The notes beneath the pieces were generated by a model, which saw only the letters and a list, made by a program, of their open reading frames with translations, was not told where the DNA came from and made no database searches. Below, one piece after another: positions 62,880 through 64,000 of a stretch of DNA of 64,000 nt. The stretch lies in NCBI GenBank assembly GCA_965207535.1, contig CBDBMR010000017.1:186001-250000 (forward strand), written 5' to 3'. The DNA comes from JAJDXO01 sp965207535. Its GTDB lineage: Bacteria; Pseudomonadota; Alphaproteobacteria; Rhodospirillales; UBA2165. Each line of letters opens with the position of its first letter. The stretch's first letter is position 1. The translations under genes were made by a program, and so were the position numbers.

Positions 62880-63973
62880 TCTGGCTGTTGTCCGCCTTGA
62901 TTACGGCGGCCACGGTGGCATCCCTCGCCGTGGCCGTTCTGCGCCGGCACAGGCCGGTCCCGCCCGCCGAATTCGACCGGGCGGTTTACGAAGACCAGTT
63001 GGCCGAGACGGACCGGGACGAGGAGCGCGGATTGCTCGGCGCGGAAGAGGCCGCCGCCGCGAGACAGGAGATCCGGCGGCGCATGGCGCAAATCGACGGG
63101 ACGGCATCGGCGAATGCCGCACCCGGCGGCAGCGGCTTCCGAACGGCCACCGCCATTGGTGTCGGCCTCCTGGTTCCCATATTCGGCTTCGGAATTTATG
63201 GCTCCCTGGGCACACCGGATTTTCCCGATCAGCCATTTGCCGAGCGGGCCAAGCCGCCGCCGAGCGACGACCCGAAGGTGGCCGAGATGACGGAGATCGT
63301 GGCTCAATTGGAGCGCAGGCTTGAGGCGGCGCCGGCACGGGTGGACGGCTGGCTGCTGCTGGGCCGGTCGCTGGTCACCCTGCAACGGCACCTCGAGGCC
63401 GCACGGGCATATGCGCGCGCGCGCGCCTTGGCGCCGGACCGGGCCGAGATCGCCATCGCTCTCGGTGAAACGACCGTCATTGCCCAGGGCGGCGTGGTTT
63501 CCGACGACGCCATGAAGATTTTCGCCGATGCCATGGACCTCGATCCATATGCCGTCCGGCCGCACTACTTCCTCGGCCTTGCGGCGGCGCAGCGGCGGGA
63601 TTTCGAAAGCGCGGTCCGGCGCTGGACCGACGTTGTCGCCCTCTCTCCGCCTGACGCTCCCTGGGTGGACGAAGTCCGGAAACGGATGAATGCCGCCGCC
63701 CAGGCCGGAAACATCGACTTGGCATCGATTGCGCCGAGCCGGACGCGCCCCGCCGGCCCGACAGCCGAAGACGTGCGCGCCGCTTCGGAACTCAGCGCCG
63801 AGGAGCGGGCCGAGATGATCATCGGGATGGTCGAGCGCCTCGCCGCCCGGCTCGAAGACAACCCGGATGATCTGGAGGGCTGGAAACGGCTGGCGCGGGC
63901 GTATCGCGTGCTTGGCGACGAGGAAAAAGCGGCGGCCGCCGAGGAGCGTATCCGCCAACTGGAGACCCGTTAG
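62876..63973 (+). CDS. ccmI: Cytochrome c biogenesis TPR protein CcmI
   Basis: Apocytochrome chaperone, 365 residues from the ATG at 62876 (MIWLLSALITAATVASLAVA) which overlaps ccmH by ATGA. It has two membrane helices (about 1-22 and 92-112), a short cytoplasmic loop with EDQLAETDRDEERGLLGAEE typical of CcmI, and a periplasmic TPR region (RVDGWLLLGRSLVTLQRHLE and following repeats). Last complete gene in the window. Confidence 0.93.
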   Translation: MIWLLSALITAATVASLAVAVLRRHRPVPPAEFDRAVYEDQLAETDRDEERGLLGAEEAAAARQEIRRRMAQIDGTASANAAPGGSGFRTATAIGVGLLVPIFGFGIYGSLGTPDFPDQPFAERAKPPPSDDPKVAEMTEIVAQLERRLEAAPARVDGWLLLGRSLVTLQRHLEAARAYARARALAPDRAEIAIALGETTVIAQGGVVSDDAMKIFADAMDLDPYAVRPHYFLGLAAAQRRDFESAVRRWTDVVALSPPDAPWVDEVRKRMNAAAQAGNIDLASIAPSRTRPAGPTAEDVRAASELSAEERAEMIIGMVERLAARLEDNPDDLEGWKRLARAYRVLGDEEKAAAAEERIRQLETR

Positions 63974-64000
63974 CTCTTTATTTCAAGGTTCAGGACAATG
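63974..64000 (+). other. Possible start of the next plus-strand gene
   Basis: The window ends with ATG at 63998-64000, preceded by CAGGAC at a distance suitable for a ribosome-binding site. The reading frame cannot be examined, so this is only a hint that another gene follows ccmI. Confidence 0.25.

Overview
The window looks like a chromosomal segment of a GC-rich alphaproteobacterium, probably Rhodospirillales-like. This rests on gene-order blocks typical of the class: atpHAGD, priA/tal/DUF484/xerC, mdh-sucCDAB-lpd behind sdhCDAB and zapE, rpsP-rimM-trmD-rplS with leuCD, leuB and asd, dapF-mtaB-ftsY, DUF1223-acnA, and one ccmABCDEFGHI cluster. The species cannot be named from sequence alone. 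No rRNA, tRNA, CRISPR array or prophage was seen.

Layout. 1-4.4 kb: F1-ATPase operon on the minus strand (atpD cut by the window edge). 4.6-9.8 kb: priA diverging from tal-DUF484-xerC. 9.4-23.8 kb: an almost continuous minus-strand TCA block, sdhC-D-A-B, zapE, mdh, sucC-D-A-B, lpdA and a small SpoIIAA-like gene. 23.8-25.1 kb: a 1.3-kb stretch with no credible protein gene, holding three perfect DnaA boxes, an AT-rich patch, a promoter-like sequence and several strong inverted repeats; it is a candidate replication origin and/or structured RNA locus. 25.1-30.8 kb: a TRAP transporter (dctPQM), a short MetE-like methyltransferase and an LLM-class flavin monooxygenase, probably an accessory catabolic set. 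31-39.4 kb: asd, leuBDC, rplS, trmD, rimM, rpsP, ffh, all minus strand. 39.6-43.2 kb: an XRE regulator, dapF, mtaB and ftsY on the plus strand. 43.2-48.6 kb: Nudix, pgk, DUF1223 and acnA on the minus strand.

48.7-56.1 kb is an accessory block lying between acnA and ccmA, which are often neighbours in this class. It holds an MFS carrier, a BenE-type permease, a small secreted protein, an amidohydrolase, a DinB-fold protein, an SDR, a His-rich exported protein and a two-[4Fe-4S] protein resembling reductive dehalogenases. A plus-strand intrinsic terminator with no plus-strand gene in front of it marks a probable small RNA at about 53.5-53.66 kb. 56.2-64.0 kb is the cytochrome c maturation system I cluster, ccmA to ccmI, interrupted between ccmB and ccmC by an apparently intact 843-bp IS5-family element.

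Central energy metabolism dominates: succinate dehydrogenase, 2-oxoglutarate dehydrogenase, succinyl-CoA synthetase, malate dehydrogenase, aconitase, ATP synthase and cytochrome c biogenesis all serve aerobic respiration. Unusual protein features are long acidic tails on ribosomal proteins L19 and S16, a basic Lys/Ala tail on malate dehydrogenase, and two lipoyl domains in SucB.
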